This document shows positions 1 through 8,176 of a stretch of DNA of 64,000 bases, piece after piece. The stretch comes from Nonomuraea ceibae (GTDB lineage Bacteria; Actinomycetota; Actinomycetes; Streptosporangiales; Streptosporangiaceae), in NCBI RefSeq assembly GCF_019396325.1, contig NZ_JAHKRO010000005.1, positions 142,602 to 206,601 of the forward strand. Direction: 5' to 3'. The notes under the pieces are model-generated. The model saw only the letters and a list, made by a program, of their open reading frames with translations. It had not been told where the DNA came from and searched no databases. Each line of letters starts with the position of its first letter. Within the stretch, counting starts at the first letter, position 1. A program made the position numbers and the translations under genes.

Positions 1-1
1 G

Positions 2-850
2 CACGAGGCCGGCGTGGTGCACCGCGATCTCAAGCCGGCCAACGTGATGATGGCCGACGGGGTGCCCGTGGTGATCGACTTCGGCATCGCGAGCGCGCTC
101 GACTCCCTGTCGGTCACGGCGTCGGGCGCGGTGGTCGGCACGCCCGGCTACTTAGCCCCCGAGGTCCTGGAGGGCGGCCAGGCGGGGCCGGAGGCGGACG
201 TGTTCTCCTTCGGCGCGACGCTGGCCTACGCCGCCACGGGGCGGCAGCCGTACGGTCAGGGGCCCGCCTCGGCGGTCGCCTACCGGGTGGTCCATCACGA
301 GCCCGATCTGGAGGGCGCGCCGGGGTGGCTGGAGCCGCTGCTGCGTGACTGCCTCGCCGTCGATCCGGCGGCGCGGCCGACGGCGGCGCGCATCTGCGAG
401 CGGCTGGGGGTGGAGGCGCCGGCGAAGCCGCGCTTCTCGCGGCGGCGCGCGGCGGGTGATGTGCATCACCTGTCCACCCGTGAGATGCGGCTGCCCCGCA
501 AGGAGCCGGCGGAGGTCGCCAGGGCCCGGCACCGCGAGCGGGTGCGCAGGCGCTGGCTGATCGGCTCGGGGGTGTTCGTGTCGCTGCTGGCCGCCGCGGC
601 GCGCGAGCCGCTGCCGGAGGTGGCGCTGTTCCTGCTGTCGGCGTTCACGCTGGTGGTGGTCATCGACGCGGGGTTCGGGCTCTATTCGCGCGGGCCGTTC
701 AGGAAGGGCCGGATCGTGGCGGACTTCGCGGGGATCGCGGGGGCGCTGGGGCTCTCGGTGGCGTTGAGCGCGATCTTCACCACGCCGGTGCTGGCGCTGT
801 TCGCGGGCACGGCCCTGGTGGTGGGGGTCGTGTTCCTGCTCTCCGCGTGA
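2..850 (+). CDS. Serine/threonine protein kinase, C-terminal part (5' end outside window)
   Basis: Only the last 282 residues are present; the ATP-binding N-lobe lies upstream of the window. The catalytic loop HRDLKPAN is at local residues 7-14, the DFG triplet at 26-28 and a GTPGYLAPE activation segment near 46-54, so the kinase core looks active. The catalytic domain ends near residue 130. A basic linker follows, then about four hydrophobic segments from local residue ~180 to the C terminus. This membrane tail replaces the PASTA or sensor domains of many actinobacterial PknB-type kinases, so the protein is probably a membrane-anchored Hanks-type kinase with little extracellular mass. The stop codon overlaps a small inverted repeat (850-866). 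Substrates cannot be inferred. Confidence 0.9.
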   Translation, partial: HEAGVVHRDLKPANVMMADGVPVVIDFGIASALDSLSVTASGAVVGTPGYLAPEVLEGGQAGPEADVFSFGATLAYAATGRQPYGQGPASAVAYRVVHHEPDLEGAPGWLEPLLRDCLAVDPAARPTAARICERLGVEAPAKPRFSRRRAAGDVHHLSTREMRLPRKEPAEVARARHRERVRRRWLIGSGVFVSLLAAAAREPLPEVALFLLSAFTLVVVIDAGFGLYSRGPFRKGRIVADFAGIAGALGLSVALSAIFTTPVLALFAGTALVVGVVFLLSA

Positions 851-866
851 CCGAATAAAGTTCGGT
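850..866. promoter_or_regulatory. Small AT-rich inverted repeat after the kinase gene
   Basis: ACCGAA (850-855) and TTCGGT (861-866) form a perfect 6-bp inverted repeat around TAAAG, starting inside the kinase stop codon. It could be a weak hairpin or a protein site in the etfBA promoter region. No T-tract follows, so a terminator role is doubtful. Confidence 0.3.
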
Positions 867-896
867 ATGGTGAGAGTCGCTGGCGTTTGCACGCAA

Positions 897-912
897 GCTA
901 CTGATGGGTAAC
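897..912 (+). promoter_or_regulatory. Candidate operator upstream of etfBA
   Basis: A TACT-N4-GGTA-like partial dyad (GCTACTGATGGGTAAC) lies about 120 bp before etfB, in a gap of otherwise unstructured sequence. Its position fits an operator for a fatty-acid or acyl-CoA catabolism regulator. This is inference from position and partial symmetry only. Confidence 0.25.
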
Positions 913-1033
913 ATGACCGCTGGAGCCCCGATGTCACAACGCCACGGGGCACCTGGCAGTCTGGACAGCATGCATCCGGCGCCGCCGCAACGACGCGGTG
1001 GCGCACGCGAACACGGGAGGTCGGCCACCGGCC

Positions 1034-1813
1034 ATGAACATCGTCGTCTGCGTGAAGCAGGTCCCCGACACGGCGACCGAGCGCAAGCTGCGGTCCGATG
1101 ACAAGACGCTCGACCGTGACGCGGTCGACGGCGTGGTGAACGAGCTTGACGAGTATGCCGTCGAGGAGGCTCTGAAGCTCAAGGAAGCACACGGCGGCGA
1201 GGTGACGGTCCTGACCATGGGGCCGGGCAAGGCCACCGAGACCATCCGCAAGGCCCTCGCGATGGGTGCCGACAAGGCGGTCCACCTGACCGACGACGCG
1301 CTGCACGGCTCCGACGCGCTGTCGACCTCCTACGCGATGGCGCAGGCGCTGAAGAAGATCGGGTTCGACCTGGTCATCCTCGGCTCCGAGTCCACCGACG
1401 CGCGCACCGGCGTGCTGCCCGCGATGCTGGCCGAGCGCCTCGGCACGCCGCAGCTCACGCTGGCCAACAAGGTCGACGTCGACGGCTCCTCGATCAGCGT
1501 CCAGCGGCTGACCGACTACGGCTACGACAAGGTCGAGGCCACGCTGCCCGCCGTCGTGTCCGTGGTCGAGAAGATCAACGAGCCGCGCTACCCGTCCTTC
1601 AAGGGCATCATGGCGGCCAAGAAGAAGCCGGTCGAGACGCTGACCGTGGCCGACGCCGAGATCGACGCCGCCCAGGTGGGCCTCGGCGCCGCCTGGTCGC
1701 AGGTCGTCGACTTCGCCGCCGCCCCGCCGCGCGCGGCCGGCACCATCGTCAAGGACGAGGGCGACGGCGGCGCGAAGGTCGCCGACTTCCTGGCGTCCAA
1801 GAAGTTCATCTGA
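1034..1813 (+). CDS. etfB: Electron transfer flavoprotein beta subunit
   Basis: EtfB pairs with EtfA to carry electrons from acyl-CoA and related dehydrogenases to the respiratory chain; the beta subunit holds AMP. The 259-aa product begins MNIVVCVKQVPDTATERK, the classic EtfB N terminus, and contains the conserved stretch GPGKATETIRKALAMGADKAVHL. I chose ATG 1034 over the upstream in-frame start at 998 because a GGGAGG ribosome site lies at 1014-1019 and homology begins exactly here. etfA follows after 19 nt, so the two form an operon. Length is normal for the family. Confidence 0.96.
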   Translation: MNIVVCVKQVPDTATERKLRSDDKTLDRDAVDGVVNELDEYAVEEALKLKEAHGGEVTVLTMGPGKATETIRKALAMGADKAVHLTDDALHGSDALSTSYAMAQALKKIGFDLVILGSESTDARTGVLPAMLAERLGTPQLTLANKVDVDGSSISVQRLTDYGYDKVEATLPAVVSVVEKINEPRYPSFKGIMAAKKKPVETLTVADAEIDAAQVGLGAAWSQVVDFAAAPPRAAGTIVKDEGDGGAKVADFLASKKFI

Positions 1814-1832
1814 GAACGGGGGGTTTACTGAT

Positions 1833-2786
1833 ATGTCGGAGATTCTCGTTCTCGTCGAGCAGGTCGACGGCGAGGTCAAGAAGGTCACGCTGGAGCTGCT
1901 GACCCTCGCCCGCTCGCTCGGCTCGCCGTCCGCCGTCTGGGCCGGCCCCGGCGCCACCGCCGAGGCCAAGGCCAAGCTCGCCGAATACGGCGCGGACAAG
2001 ATCTACGTGGCCGGCTCCGAGGAGATCGTCGGCTACGTGGTCGCGCCCAAGGCCGAGCTGCTCGCCCAGCTCGTCTCCGCCCAGTCGCCAGCCGCCGTCC
2101 TGGTCGCCGCCACGGCCGAGGGCAAGGAGATCGCGGGCCGGCTGGCCGTCAAGACCGACTCGGGCGTCATCACCGACGCCGTCGGCCTCGGCGAGGGCTT
2201 CGTGGCCGAGCAGTCGATCTTCGGCGGCGGCGTGAACGTCCAGGCGAAGGTGGCCAAGGGCACCCCGATCGTCGCCGTGCGCCCCAACTCGACGGCCCCC
2301 GTGGCCGCCGCCGGGGCCGGTGCCGAGGAGGAGGTGTCGGTCGCGCTGACCGACTCCGCCAAGGCCGCCCGCATCGTCGAGCGCGTCAAGCAGGAGAAGG
2401 GCGCCCGCCCCGAGCTCACCGAGGCCGCGATCGTGGTCTCCGGCGGCCGCGGCGTCGGCTCGGCGGAGAACTTCTCCGTCATCGAGGGCCTGGCCGACTC
2501 GCTCGGCGCGGCCGTCGGCGCCTCCCGCGCCGCGACCGACGCCGGCTGGTACCCCCACCAGTTCCAGGTGGGCCAGACCGGCAAGACCGTGTCCCCGCAG
2601 CTCTACATCGCCGCGGGCATCTCGGGCGCCATCCAGCACCGGGCCGGCATGCAGACCGCGAAGACCATCGTCGCGATCAACAAGGACCCGGAAGCGCCGA
2701 TCTTCGAGCTGGCCGACTACGGCATCGTGGGCGACCTGCACCAGATCGTCCCGCAGCTCACCGAAGAGGTGAACAAGCGCAAGTGA
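1833..2786 (+). CDS. etfA: Electron transfer flavoprotein alpha subunit
   Basis: This is the FAD-binding partner of EtfB, 317 aa, close to the usual bacterial length. The N-terminal alpha/beta domain is followed by the C-terminal FAD domain from about residue 195. That domain carries [14 protein letters not shown], the [25 protein letters not shown] signature region and the final [17 protein letters not shown] segment that lines the FAD site. All hallmark motifs are intact. The gene is cotranscribed with etfB and ends at a strong bidirectional hairpin (2793-2823). No dehydrogenase gene is adjacent, so the pair probably serves several enzymes encoded elsewhere. Confidence 0.97.
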   Translation: MSEILVLVEQVDGEVKKVTLELLTLARSLGSPSAVWAGPGATAEAKAKLAEYGADKIYVAGSEEIVGYVVAPKAELLAQLVSAQSPAAVLVAATAEGKEIAGRLAVKTDSGVITDAVGLGEGFVAEQSIFGGGVNVQAKVAKGTPIVAVRPNSTAPVAAAGAGAEEEVSVALTDSAKAARIVERVKQEKGARPELTEAAIVVSGGRGVGSAENFSVIEGLADSLGAAVGASRAATDAGWYPHQFQVGQTGKTVSPQLYIAAGISGAIQHRAGMQTAKTIVAINKDPEAPIFELADYGIVGDLHQIVPQLTEEVNKRK

Positions 2787-2792
2787 CCGGAC

Positions 2793-2823
2793 CCGGCGGG
2801 CTCCCCACCTGGGGGCCCGCCGG
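2793..2823. terminator. Bidirectional terminator hairpin between etfA and the HIT gene
   Basis: CCGGCGGGC (2793-2801) pairs with GCCCGCCGG (2815-2823). An inner CCCC/GGGG stem extends it after a one-base bulge. It sits in the 42-bp gap between two convergent genes. There is no long T-run, as is common for actinomycete terminators. Confidence 0.7.
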
Positions 2824-2828
2824 TTCGC

Positions 2829-3317
2829 TCACAGGTGCTCTCTCAACCGCCGCGCCAGGTCGGCCGCCTGCTCCCGGGCCCACGGGATGAGGCCGTTCTC
2901 CGACATGAGCGCGTAAAACTGCTGCTGCTCGTACGGGGTGCCCGGAGGCAGCGGCGCGATGTGCCAGTGCAGGTGGGAGTTGCCCTGCTGGCTGCCGAGC
3001 GTCAGCAGGTAGGTGCGCTCCGACGGCACGACGGCCTCCACGGCCAGCGCCACCTTCCTGACCACGCGCATCAGGGCCAGGTAGGCGTCCTCGTCCAGGT
3101 CGCGCACCGCGTGTTCGAGATGGGCCTTGGGGCTCACCAGCACGTAGCCGGGCACCGTCGGGTAGCGGCTCAGGAACGCCAGGTGGTGCTCGTCCTCGTA
3201 GACGATCTCCTCCGCGTCGTAGGCCGGGTCGCCGGCGACGATGGCGCAGATGAAGCACGGCGAGGACCGGACGCGCGCCACGTAGGCGTCGACGTCGAAG
3301 CGGACGTTTCTCTCCAT
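2829..3317 (-). CDS. HIT family nucleotide hydrolase/transferase
   Basis: A 162-aa histidine-triad protein. A CFIC zinc-type pair lies near residues 21-24 and the catalytic triad motif HLHWHIAPL near 115-123. HIT proteins hydrolyse or transfer nucleoside phosphates (AMP-lysine, Ap4A-like or similar); the middle His of HxHxH is the nucleophile. The paired cysteines resemble the Zn-binding variants of the Fhit/HinT superfamily. An in-frame GTG lies two codons upstream (3323). A TTTAAT -10-like element just before it suggests a leaderless message, so the exact start is uncertain. It is monocistronic and convergent with etfA. Confidence 0.88.
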   Translation of the reverse strand: MERNVRFDVDAYVARVRSSPCFICAIVAGDPAYDAEEIVYEDEHHLAFLSRYPTVPGYVLVSPKAHLEHAVRDLDEDAYLALMRVVRKVALAVEAVVPSERTYLLTLGSQQGNSHLHWHIAPLPPGTPYEQQQFYALMSENGLIPWAREQAADLARRLREHL

Positions 3318-3359
3318 GATCACATTAAAGCCAACGACCGTACGAAGCCGGCGGTCGTG

Positions 3360-3965
3360 TCAGAGCCAGCCGAGGTCCCGGGCCCGGCGGACGGCGGCGT
3401 GCCGGTTCTCCACGGCCAGCTTGGTCACCGCCGAGGACAGGTAGTTGCGCACCGTGCCCTCCGACAGGCTCAGCTGGCGGGCGATCCGCGACACCGGCGC
3501 GCCCCCGGAGGCGGCGCGGAGCGTGTCGAGCTCGCGGGGCGTCAGCGGGCACTCCTGGCTCGACAGCGCGTCGGCGGCCAGCTCGGGGTCGATGTAGCGG
3601 CCACCGTCGTGCACCTGCCTGATCACCTTGGCCAGCGTGGTGGCCGGGTTGTCCTTGCCGACGAAGCCGCGCACGCCCGCCGCCATCGCCCGGCGCAGGT
3701 AACCAGGGCGGCCGTGGCCGGTGACGATGACGATGCGGCAGCCGGGCACCTGCGCGCCGATCAGCTCGGCCGCGGCCAGGCCGTCGAGGCCGGGCATGTC
3801 GATGTCGAGCATGGCCACGTCGGGACGCAGCTCGACGGCCAGGCGCACGGCCTCGTCGCCGCGGCCGGTCTCGGCGACCACCTCGATGCCGGGCTCGGTG
3901 CCCAGCAGTGCCACGAACGCGCCCCGTACCAGGTGGTGGTCCTCGGCGAGGAGCAGCTTGATCAC
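3360..3965 (-). CDS. NarL/DesR-family response regulator
   Basis: A 201-aa regulator with a receiver domain (1-~118) and a LuxR-type helix-turn-helix (~135-200). The phospho-acceptor is D54 in the motif MLDIDMPG. T82 and K104 complete the receiver active site. The recognition helix region reads SLSEGTVRNYLSSAVTKL, typical of DesR-like proteins. The GTG start at 3965 overlaps the sensor kinase stop (GTGA), so the two are translationally coupled. It is the last gene of an operon with an ABC-2 exporter and probably activates that operon. It is paralogous to the regulator at 63460. Confidence 0.93.
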   Translation of the reverse strand: MIKLLLAEDHHLVRGAFVALLGTEPGIEVVAETGRGDEAVRLAVELRPDVAMLDIDMPGLDGLAAAELIGAQVPGCRIVIVTGHGRPGYLRRAMAAGVRGFVGKDNPATTLAKVIRQVHDGGRYIDPELAADALSSQECPLTPRELDTLRAASGGAPVSRIARQLSLSEGTVRNYLSSAVTKLAVENRHAAVRRARDLGWL

Positions 3966-5098
3966 AGCGGCACCGACGCGGTGATGCGGAAGCGGCCGCC
4001 GCCGCACTCGGCCTCCAGCGCGCCGCCGGCGGCCTTCATGCGCTCGGCCAGGCCGGTCAGCCCGTTGCCCCGGCTGAAGCGGCCGGTGCTCGGGCCGCCG
4101 TCGTTGACGATCTCCAGGTGCACGCTGCCCTCCTCGGTGTGGACGGTCACCTCGCACCAGGTGGCGGTGCTGTGGCGCAGGACGTTGGTGACGGCCTCGC
4201 GCGCCACCCAGCCGAGGGGCGCGTGCACGTGGCCGGGCAGTTCGGCGGGCAGCTCGGGCTTGTCGCAGCGGATGCCGGCCGCGCCGAGCACGGCGGCGAC
4301 GCCGTCGAGCTCGGTCGCCAGCGACGTGGCCCGGTAGCCGCGCACCAGCTCGCGCACGTCGTGCACGGAGGTGCGGGCGATCCGCTGGATCTCGGCCAGC
4401 TCCGCGCCGGCCCGCTCCGGGCTGGTCGTGACCAGCCGCTCGCCGAGCTCGGCGCGGAGCGCGATCGCGTGCAGGGTGTGGCCGAGGGTGTCGTGCAGGT
4501 CGCGGGAGAAGCGCAGCCGCTCCTCGTCCACGGCCCGCCGCGCCAGCTCGGCCCGCGCCTCGCGCAGGTCGTCGATCAGGCGGCAGAGCCAGGCCACCCC
4601 GTACGTCATCGGCGCGATCGTCGGCATGGCCAGCAGCCCGTACAGCAGGGCGACCGGCAGCGGCATCCCGATGAGGAGGATGAGCACCGGCGTGACGGCG
4701 ATCGCGGCGAGCGTGACGGTCCAGGTCACGGCGGGCCGGACGAACACCACGGACGCCACCGAGATGAACGCCATCGGCAGCCCGATCCAGCCGGCCCCGG
4801 CGAACAGCGGCACCCCGTAGGCGATCACCGCGATCGCGGCCACGTCGAGGCGGTGCCGCCACGTCAGCCGGCCCAGGAAGGCCGCCCACAGCACCCGCGC
4901 GTAGCTGACCGTGAGGAGCGTCACCAGCAGGATCGCCAGCGTGAGCGGCCACCACCGGCCCGCGGTGCCGGTGGAGAAGGCGACGACCGCCGACGCCAGG
5001 GAGAACACCATGGGAGCGGCGAACAGGGCCACCGCCACGCCGGCGATGACCCTGGTGCTGACGACGGGCGCGCTCACACGTCGCATTATGACGGTCAT
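3962..5098 (-). CDS. DesK-like sensor histidine kinase
   Basis: A 378-aa membrane kinase. About five transmembrane helices fill residues ~18-165. A HisKA_3 dimerisation domain follows with phospho-acceptor H202 in RDLHDTLGHTLH. The HATPase domain contains REAVTNVLRHS (N-box) and the GNGLTGLAERM glycine loop. Such kinases commonly sense membrane state or cell-envelope antibiotics. I chose the ATG at 5098 because it overlaps the upstream permease stop (ATGA), like every junction in this operon. Longer reading frames upstream are antisense artefacts of high GC. Gene order exporter-kinase-regulator suggests self-regulated drug or lipid export. Confidence 0.93.
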   Translation of the reverse strand: MTVIMRRVSAPVVSTRVIAGVAVALFAAPMVFSLASAVVAFSTGTAGRWWPLTLAILLVTLLTVSYARVLWAAFLGRLTWRHRLDVAAIAVIAYGVPLFAGAGWIGLPMAFISVASVVFVRPAVTWTVTLAAIAVTPVLILLIGMPLPVALLYGLLAMPTIAPMTYGVAWLCRLIDDLREARAELARRAVDEERLRFSRDLHDTLGHTLHAIALRAELGERLVTTSPERAGAELAEIQRIARTSVHDVRELVRGYRATSLATELDGVAAVLGAAGIRCDKPELPAELPGHVHAPLGWVAREAVTNVLRHSTATWCEVTVHTEEGSVHLEIVNDGGPSTGRFSRGNGLTGLAERMKAAGGALEAECGGGRFRITASVPL

Positions 5099-5892
5099 GC
5101 GCGGCGCGGATCCCACCGGAAGTAGCGGCGGGTGGACCAGAGGCCGACGCCGATCCACAGCAGGCCGATCCCGATCGCGACGGCCGACACCTGGAACGAC
5201 TCCAGGAAGCCCACGGCGGGGGCGGCGTCGGCGGCGAAGTCGCGGCCCAGGATCGCGGTGCGCATCATCGCCACGATGGGCGACAGCGGCAGCATCTCGG
5301 CGACCCGCTGACCCCACTCGGGCAGCACGCTCACCGGGAACATGAGCCCGGCGCCGAACATGCTCACGAACAGCACGGGCAGCGCCACGAGCTGGGCCAC
5401 CTCGTAGTTGGGGATCAGCCCGGCCGTGCCGATCGCCAGCGCGGCGAACACGGCGGCGCCCAGCAGGAACGCGAGCAGCAGCAGCGGGATGTTGCTCGGC
5501 ATCGGCGCGCCGGCCACGCCCATGGCGAACACCAGGATGATCACCGCCTGGACCGCCCCGAGGATGGTCGCGTGCACGATGTCACCGGCGAAGATCGCGC
5601 TGGTGGGCAGCGCGCTGCCGCGCAGCCGCTTGTAGACGCGCTCCTCGCGCCGCACCACCACGGCGGTGGCGATCGTCATGTACGAGAACGGCAGCACCAC
5701 CGCGATCGCGCTCACCGCCGCGAACACCCCGGCCGGCACGCCGTTCACCATCTCGGCCCCCTGCGGGCCGCCCGTGTAGACGAACGCCAGGAACAGCGGC
5801 AGCAGCAGGACCGTGAACGCCATGCCGCGCTGCCTCAGCAGGACCGTCTGGTTGAGCCGCGCCTGCGCCCACACCATCGACAACCAGTTCAC
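5095..5892 (-). CDS. ABC-2 type transporter permease
   Basis: A 265-aa integral membrane protein with six predicted hydrophobic segments and the ABC-2 family layout: a cytoplasmic N terminus, a first helix near 30-45, and a conserved membrane core ending in a helix near 230-250. It is the membrane half of a DrrB/YfiM-like exporter whose ATPase is the upstream gene. The start overlaps the ATPase stop by 4 nt (5889-5892), and its own stop overlaps the kinase start. The substrate is unknown; a role in drug, lipid or antimicrobial-peptide export is inferred from the family and the attached two-component system. Confidence 0.92.
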   Translation of the reverse strand: MNWLSMVWAQARLNQTVLLRQRGMAFTVLLLPLFLAFVYTGGPQGAEMVNGVPAGVFAAVSAIAVVLPFSYMTIATAVVVRREERVYKRLRGSALPTSAIFAGDIVHATILGAVQAVIILVFAMGVAGAPMPSNIPLLLLAFLLGAAVFAALAIGTAGLIPNYEVAQLVALPVLFVSMFGAGLMFPVSVLPEWGQRVAEMLPLSPIVAMMRTAILGRDFAADAAPAVGFLESFQVSAVAIGIGLLWIGVGLWSTRRYFRWDPRRA

Positions 5893-6818
5893 GCCGCCAC
5901 CCTCTCCGCCGCTGCCACCTCAAGGAAGATCTCTTCGAGCGTCGGCCTGCGGACCTCCAGGCCGTCCAGCTCCCTGCCGTGCTGGTGCGCCCAGCTCAGC
6001 AGCACCCGCAGGTCCTCCTGCGGCTGGTGGGTCTCCACCGTGTACGCATCGCCGCTCAGCGTCACCGAGCGCCCGGCCGTGCCCGGCACGTACGGCAGGT
6101 CGCCGGGCAGGACGCCGGGCAGCCGGAACGTGACACGGGTGCCGCGCCCGCCGACCACGTCGGCCAGCGACCCCTCGGTGACGATCCGGCCGCCGTGCAT
6201 GATGGCCAGGCGCTGCGCGAGCTGCTCGGCCTCGTCCAGGTAGTGGGTCGTGAGCAGGACGGTGGTGCCCTCGGCGACCATGTCGCGGATCAGCTCCCAC
6301 ACGTTGCGCCGCGCCTCGGGGTCCAGCCCGGTCGTGGGCTCGTCGAGGAAGAGCAGCTCGGGCCGGCCGAGCACGGCCAGCGCCAGGTCCAGGCGCCGCT
6401 TCTCGCCGCCGGAGAGCTGGGAGACGCGCACGCCCGCCCGGTGGGGGAGCCCGACCCGCTCCAGCACCTCGCCCCTGGGCAGGGCGTTCGGGGTCCAGCG
6501 GCGCCAGGCGTCGACGGTCTCGGCGACCGTGAGGTCCTTGTAGAAGCCCGCCTCCTGGAGCACGATGCCCATCCGGTGGCGCACCTCGGCGCGCTCGCCG
6601 ATCGGGTCGTGGCCGAGCACGCGCACCTGGCCGCTCGTCGGCGGCGCGTAGCCGGCCAGCACGTCGAGCGTGGTCGTCTTGCCCGCGCCGTTGGTGCCGA
6701 GCAGCGCGTACAGCTCGCCGCGGCCGACCTCGAAGCCGATTCCCCTGACCGCTTCGAAGTCGCCGTACTTCTGGTGCAGGTCCCGCACCTCGATCGCTGT
6801 CGTGTTCACGGACCTCAC
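5889..6818 (-). CDS. ABC-2 exporter ATP-binding protein
   Basis: A 309-aa DrrA/CcmA-type ATPase. Walker A is GTNGAGKTT (41-49), the signature LSGGE is at 135-139 and Walker B LLFLDEPTTGLD begins at 155. The C-terminal ~90 residues form the extra domain seen in DrrA-like proteins. It is the first gene of the exporter-two-component operon. The GTG at 6818 is used here; an in-frame GTG at 6809 is an alternative and removes three residues. An 11-bp stem-loop (6820-6847) touches the start codon and could control translation. Confidence 0.94.
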   Translation of the reverse strand: MRSVNTTAIEVRDLHQKYGDFEAVRGIGFEVGRGELYALLGTNGAGKTTTLDVLAGYAPPTSGQVRVLGHDPIGERAEVRHRMGIVLQEAGFYKDLTVAETVDAWRRWTPNALPRGEVLERVGLPHRAGVRVSQLSGGEKRRLDLALAVLGRPELLFLDEPTTGLDPEARRNVWELIRDMVAEGTTVLLTTHYLDEAEQLAQRLAIMHGGRIVTEGSLADVVGGRGTRVTFRLPGVLPGDLPYVPGTAGRSVTLSGDAYTVETHQPQEDLRVLLSWAHQHGRELDGLEVRRPTLEEIFLEVAAAERVAA

Positions 6819-6819
6819 T

Positions 6820-6847
6820 CTGCCGGGCGGAGGGGCCCGCCCGGCAG
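6820..6847 (-). terminator. Strong hairpin between the MFS gene and the ABC operon
   Basis: CTGCCGGGCGG (6820-6830) pairs perfectly with CCGCCCGGCAG (6837-6847) around a 6-nt loop. On the minus strand it lies downstream of the MFS stop (6902) and directly against the GTG of the ABC ATPase. It may terminate the MFS transcript, or mask the ATPase ribosome site. No T-run is present. Confidence 0.55.
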
Positions 6848-6901
6848 TGTGCGTTCTCAGCGATCTCCCGGGAGGATCGCGGGGTCAGACGGTGACATTT
6901 G

Positions 6902-8089
6902 TCATGCGGCCGCCGCGTGCTCGGTCCTGGTGGGCAGCGGGGTGATCTCGGCGCTCTCCCGGCGGGGCAGGAACCGGGCGGCGCCCGCGATCAGCAGGCC
7001 CAGCACGACGGCCAGGCCGAGCGCCGTGCGCAGCGAGGTGGCGTCCGACAGGAAGCCGATCACCACCGGGCCCAGCAGCAGGCCCGCGTAGCCCATCGCC
7101 CCGGCCTGGGCGATCGCCGGGCCCGGGTTGGGGGTGGCGGTGCCGGCCAGCGAGAGCGTCAGCGGCGAGATCGTCGCCACGCCGAGGCCGACGAAGAACA
7201 CCGCGCCGAGCGCCACCACGGCGGCGGGCGCGGCCAGCACGACGGCGAAGAACCCGGCCGTGGCCAGCCCGGAGACGGTCAGCATGCCGCGCACGCCGAA
7301 GCGGGAGCGCAGCCGGTCACCGGTGAGCCGGGCGATCAGCATGCCCAGCTCGAAGATCGGGTAGCCGAGCGCGGCCACGGCCTCCGGGGCGCCCATCGTG
7401 TCGCGCATGTACAGGCCGTTCCAGTCGGCGACCGTGCCCTCGACCATGAACGCGAAGAACATCAGCGCGCCGAGCAGGTAGACGACCGGCGGCATGCGGC
7501 GGCGGGCCGCCGTGGCGCCCTCGGCGACGGGGGCCTCGGGCAGGTAGGTCCGGCCGACGGCGATCATCACGGGCAGCGCGAGCAGGCCGACCAGCGCCAC
7601 GTTGGCGGTGAACGACAGGCCCAGCGCGATCGACAGGCTGCCGACGCCGCCCGCCGCGATCGCGCCGACGCACCAGCCGGCGTGCATGCCGTTCATCAGC
7701 GGCCGGCCGTAGGCGCGCTCGACCGTGGAGCCCTGGGCGTTCATGGCGATGTCGACCATGCCGAACGCCATGCCGAACACCGTCACCGCGCCGAGCAGCA
7801 CCGGCAGGTCGGGCGCGAACGCCACCCCCACCAGGCTGAGCGCGGTCAGCGGCCCGCCCACGCGCAACACCGTCCGGCTGCCGGCGCGGGCCATGACGCG
7901 GCGCATCGACTGCATGGTCACCAGCGCGCCCAGCCCCCACACGAGCAGGATGGTGCCGACCATGGATTCCGACAGATGGAGCTTGTCGGTCAGCGCGGGG
8001 ATGCGCACGGTCATCGTGCCCACCATCAGACCGGCCAGGACGAAGGTGAGGACCGCCCCGTACCGGGCCATCCTCAGGTCGCGCGTCAT
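6902..8089 (-). CDS. MFS transporter
   Basis: A 395-aa protein with twelve hydrophobic segments and the usual central loop near residue 190. It resembles the fucose-permease/YbjJ-like branch of the major facilitator superfamily, often annotated simply as MFS transporter; the substrate is unknown. ATG 8089 is preferred over the upstream GTG at 8101 because a GAGG ribosome site lies 6 nt upstream of it. The TetR regulator is encoded upstream on the same strand, which suggests TetR controls it. A terminator-like palindrome (8106-8127) separates the two genes and may reduce read-through. The C terminus ends in a short polar Thr-Glu-His tail. Confidence 0.88.
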   Translation of the reverse strand: MTRDLRMARYGAVLTFVLAGLMVGTMTVRIPALTDKLHLSESMVGTILLVWGLGALVTMQSMRRVMARAGSRTVLRVGGPLTALSLVGVAFAPDLPVLLGAVTVFGMAFGMVDIAMNAQGSTVERAYGRPLMNGMHAGWCVGAIAAGGVGSLSIALGLSFTANVALVGLLALPVMIAVGRTYLPEAPVAEGATAARRRMPPVVYLLGALMFFAFMVEGTVADWNGLYMRDTMGAPEAVAALGYPIFELGMLIARLTGDRLRSRFGVRGMLTVSGLATAGFFAVVLAAPAAVVALGAVFFVGLGVATISPLTLSLAGTATPNPGPAIAQAGAMGYAGLLLGPVVIGFLSDATSLRTALGLAVVLGLLIAGAARFLPRRESAEITPLPTRTEHAAAA

Positions 8090-8105
8090 AAGGCACCTCA
8101 CAAAA

Positions 8106-8127
8106 GCCCGGCTCGCGCGAGCCGGGC
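8106..8127 (-). terminator. Perfect 22-bp GC palindrome with minus-strand T4 tract
   Basis: The sequence from GCCCGGCTCGC (8106-8116) onward is its own reverse complement up to 8127. Read on the minus strand it is followed by TTTTG, the form of an intrinsic terminator. It lies between tetR and the MFS gene, so it could attenuate read-through into the transporter. Confidence 0.6.
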
Positions 8128-8137
8128 GGGAACGAAC

Positions 8138-8176
8138 GGAAAAGGAGAAAAAGGGGGGAGGGAGAGGGGGGAAAGG
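8138..8176. repeat. 39-bp uninterrupted polypurine tract
   Basis: All bases from 8138 to 8176 on the plus strand are A or G, mostly short A and G runs, up to the tetR stop codon. The tetR message therefore ends in a C/U-only 3' tract. This is unusual in sequence of ~72% GC and may affect transcript structure or termination. Confidence 0.8.

Noticed and set aside
152..1999. Long minus-strand open frame over the kinase and etfB region
   Set aside because: GC-rich antisense shadow with Arg/Gly/Ala-rich translation. The plus-strand kinase and etfB explain the sequence.
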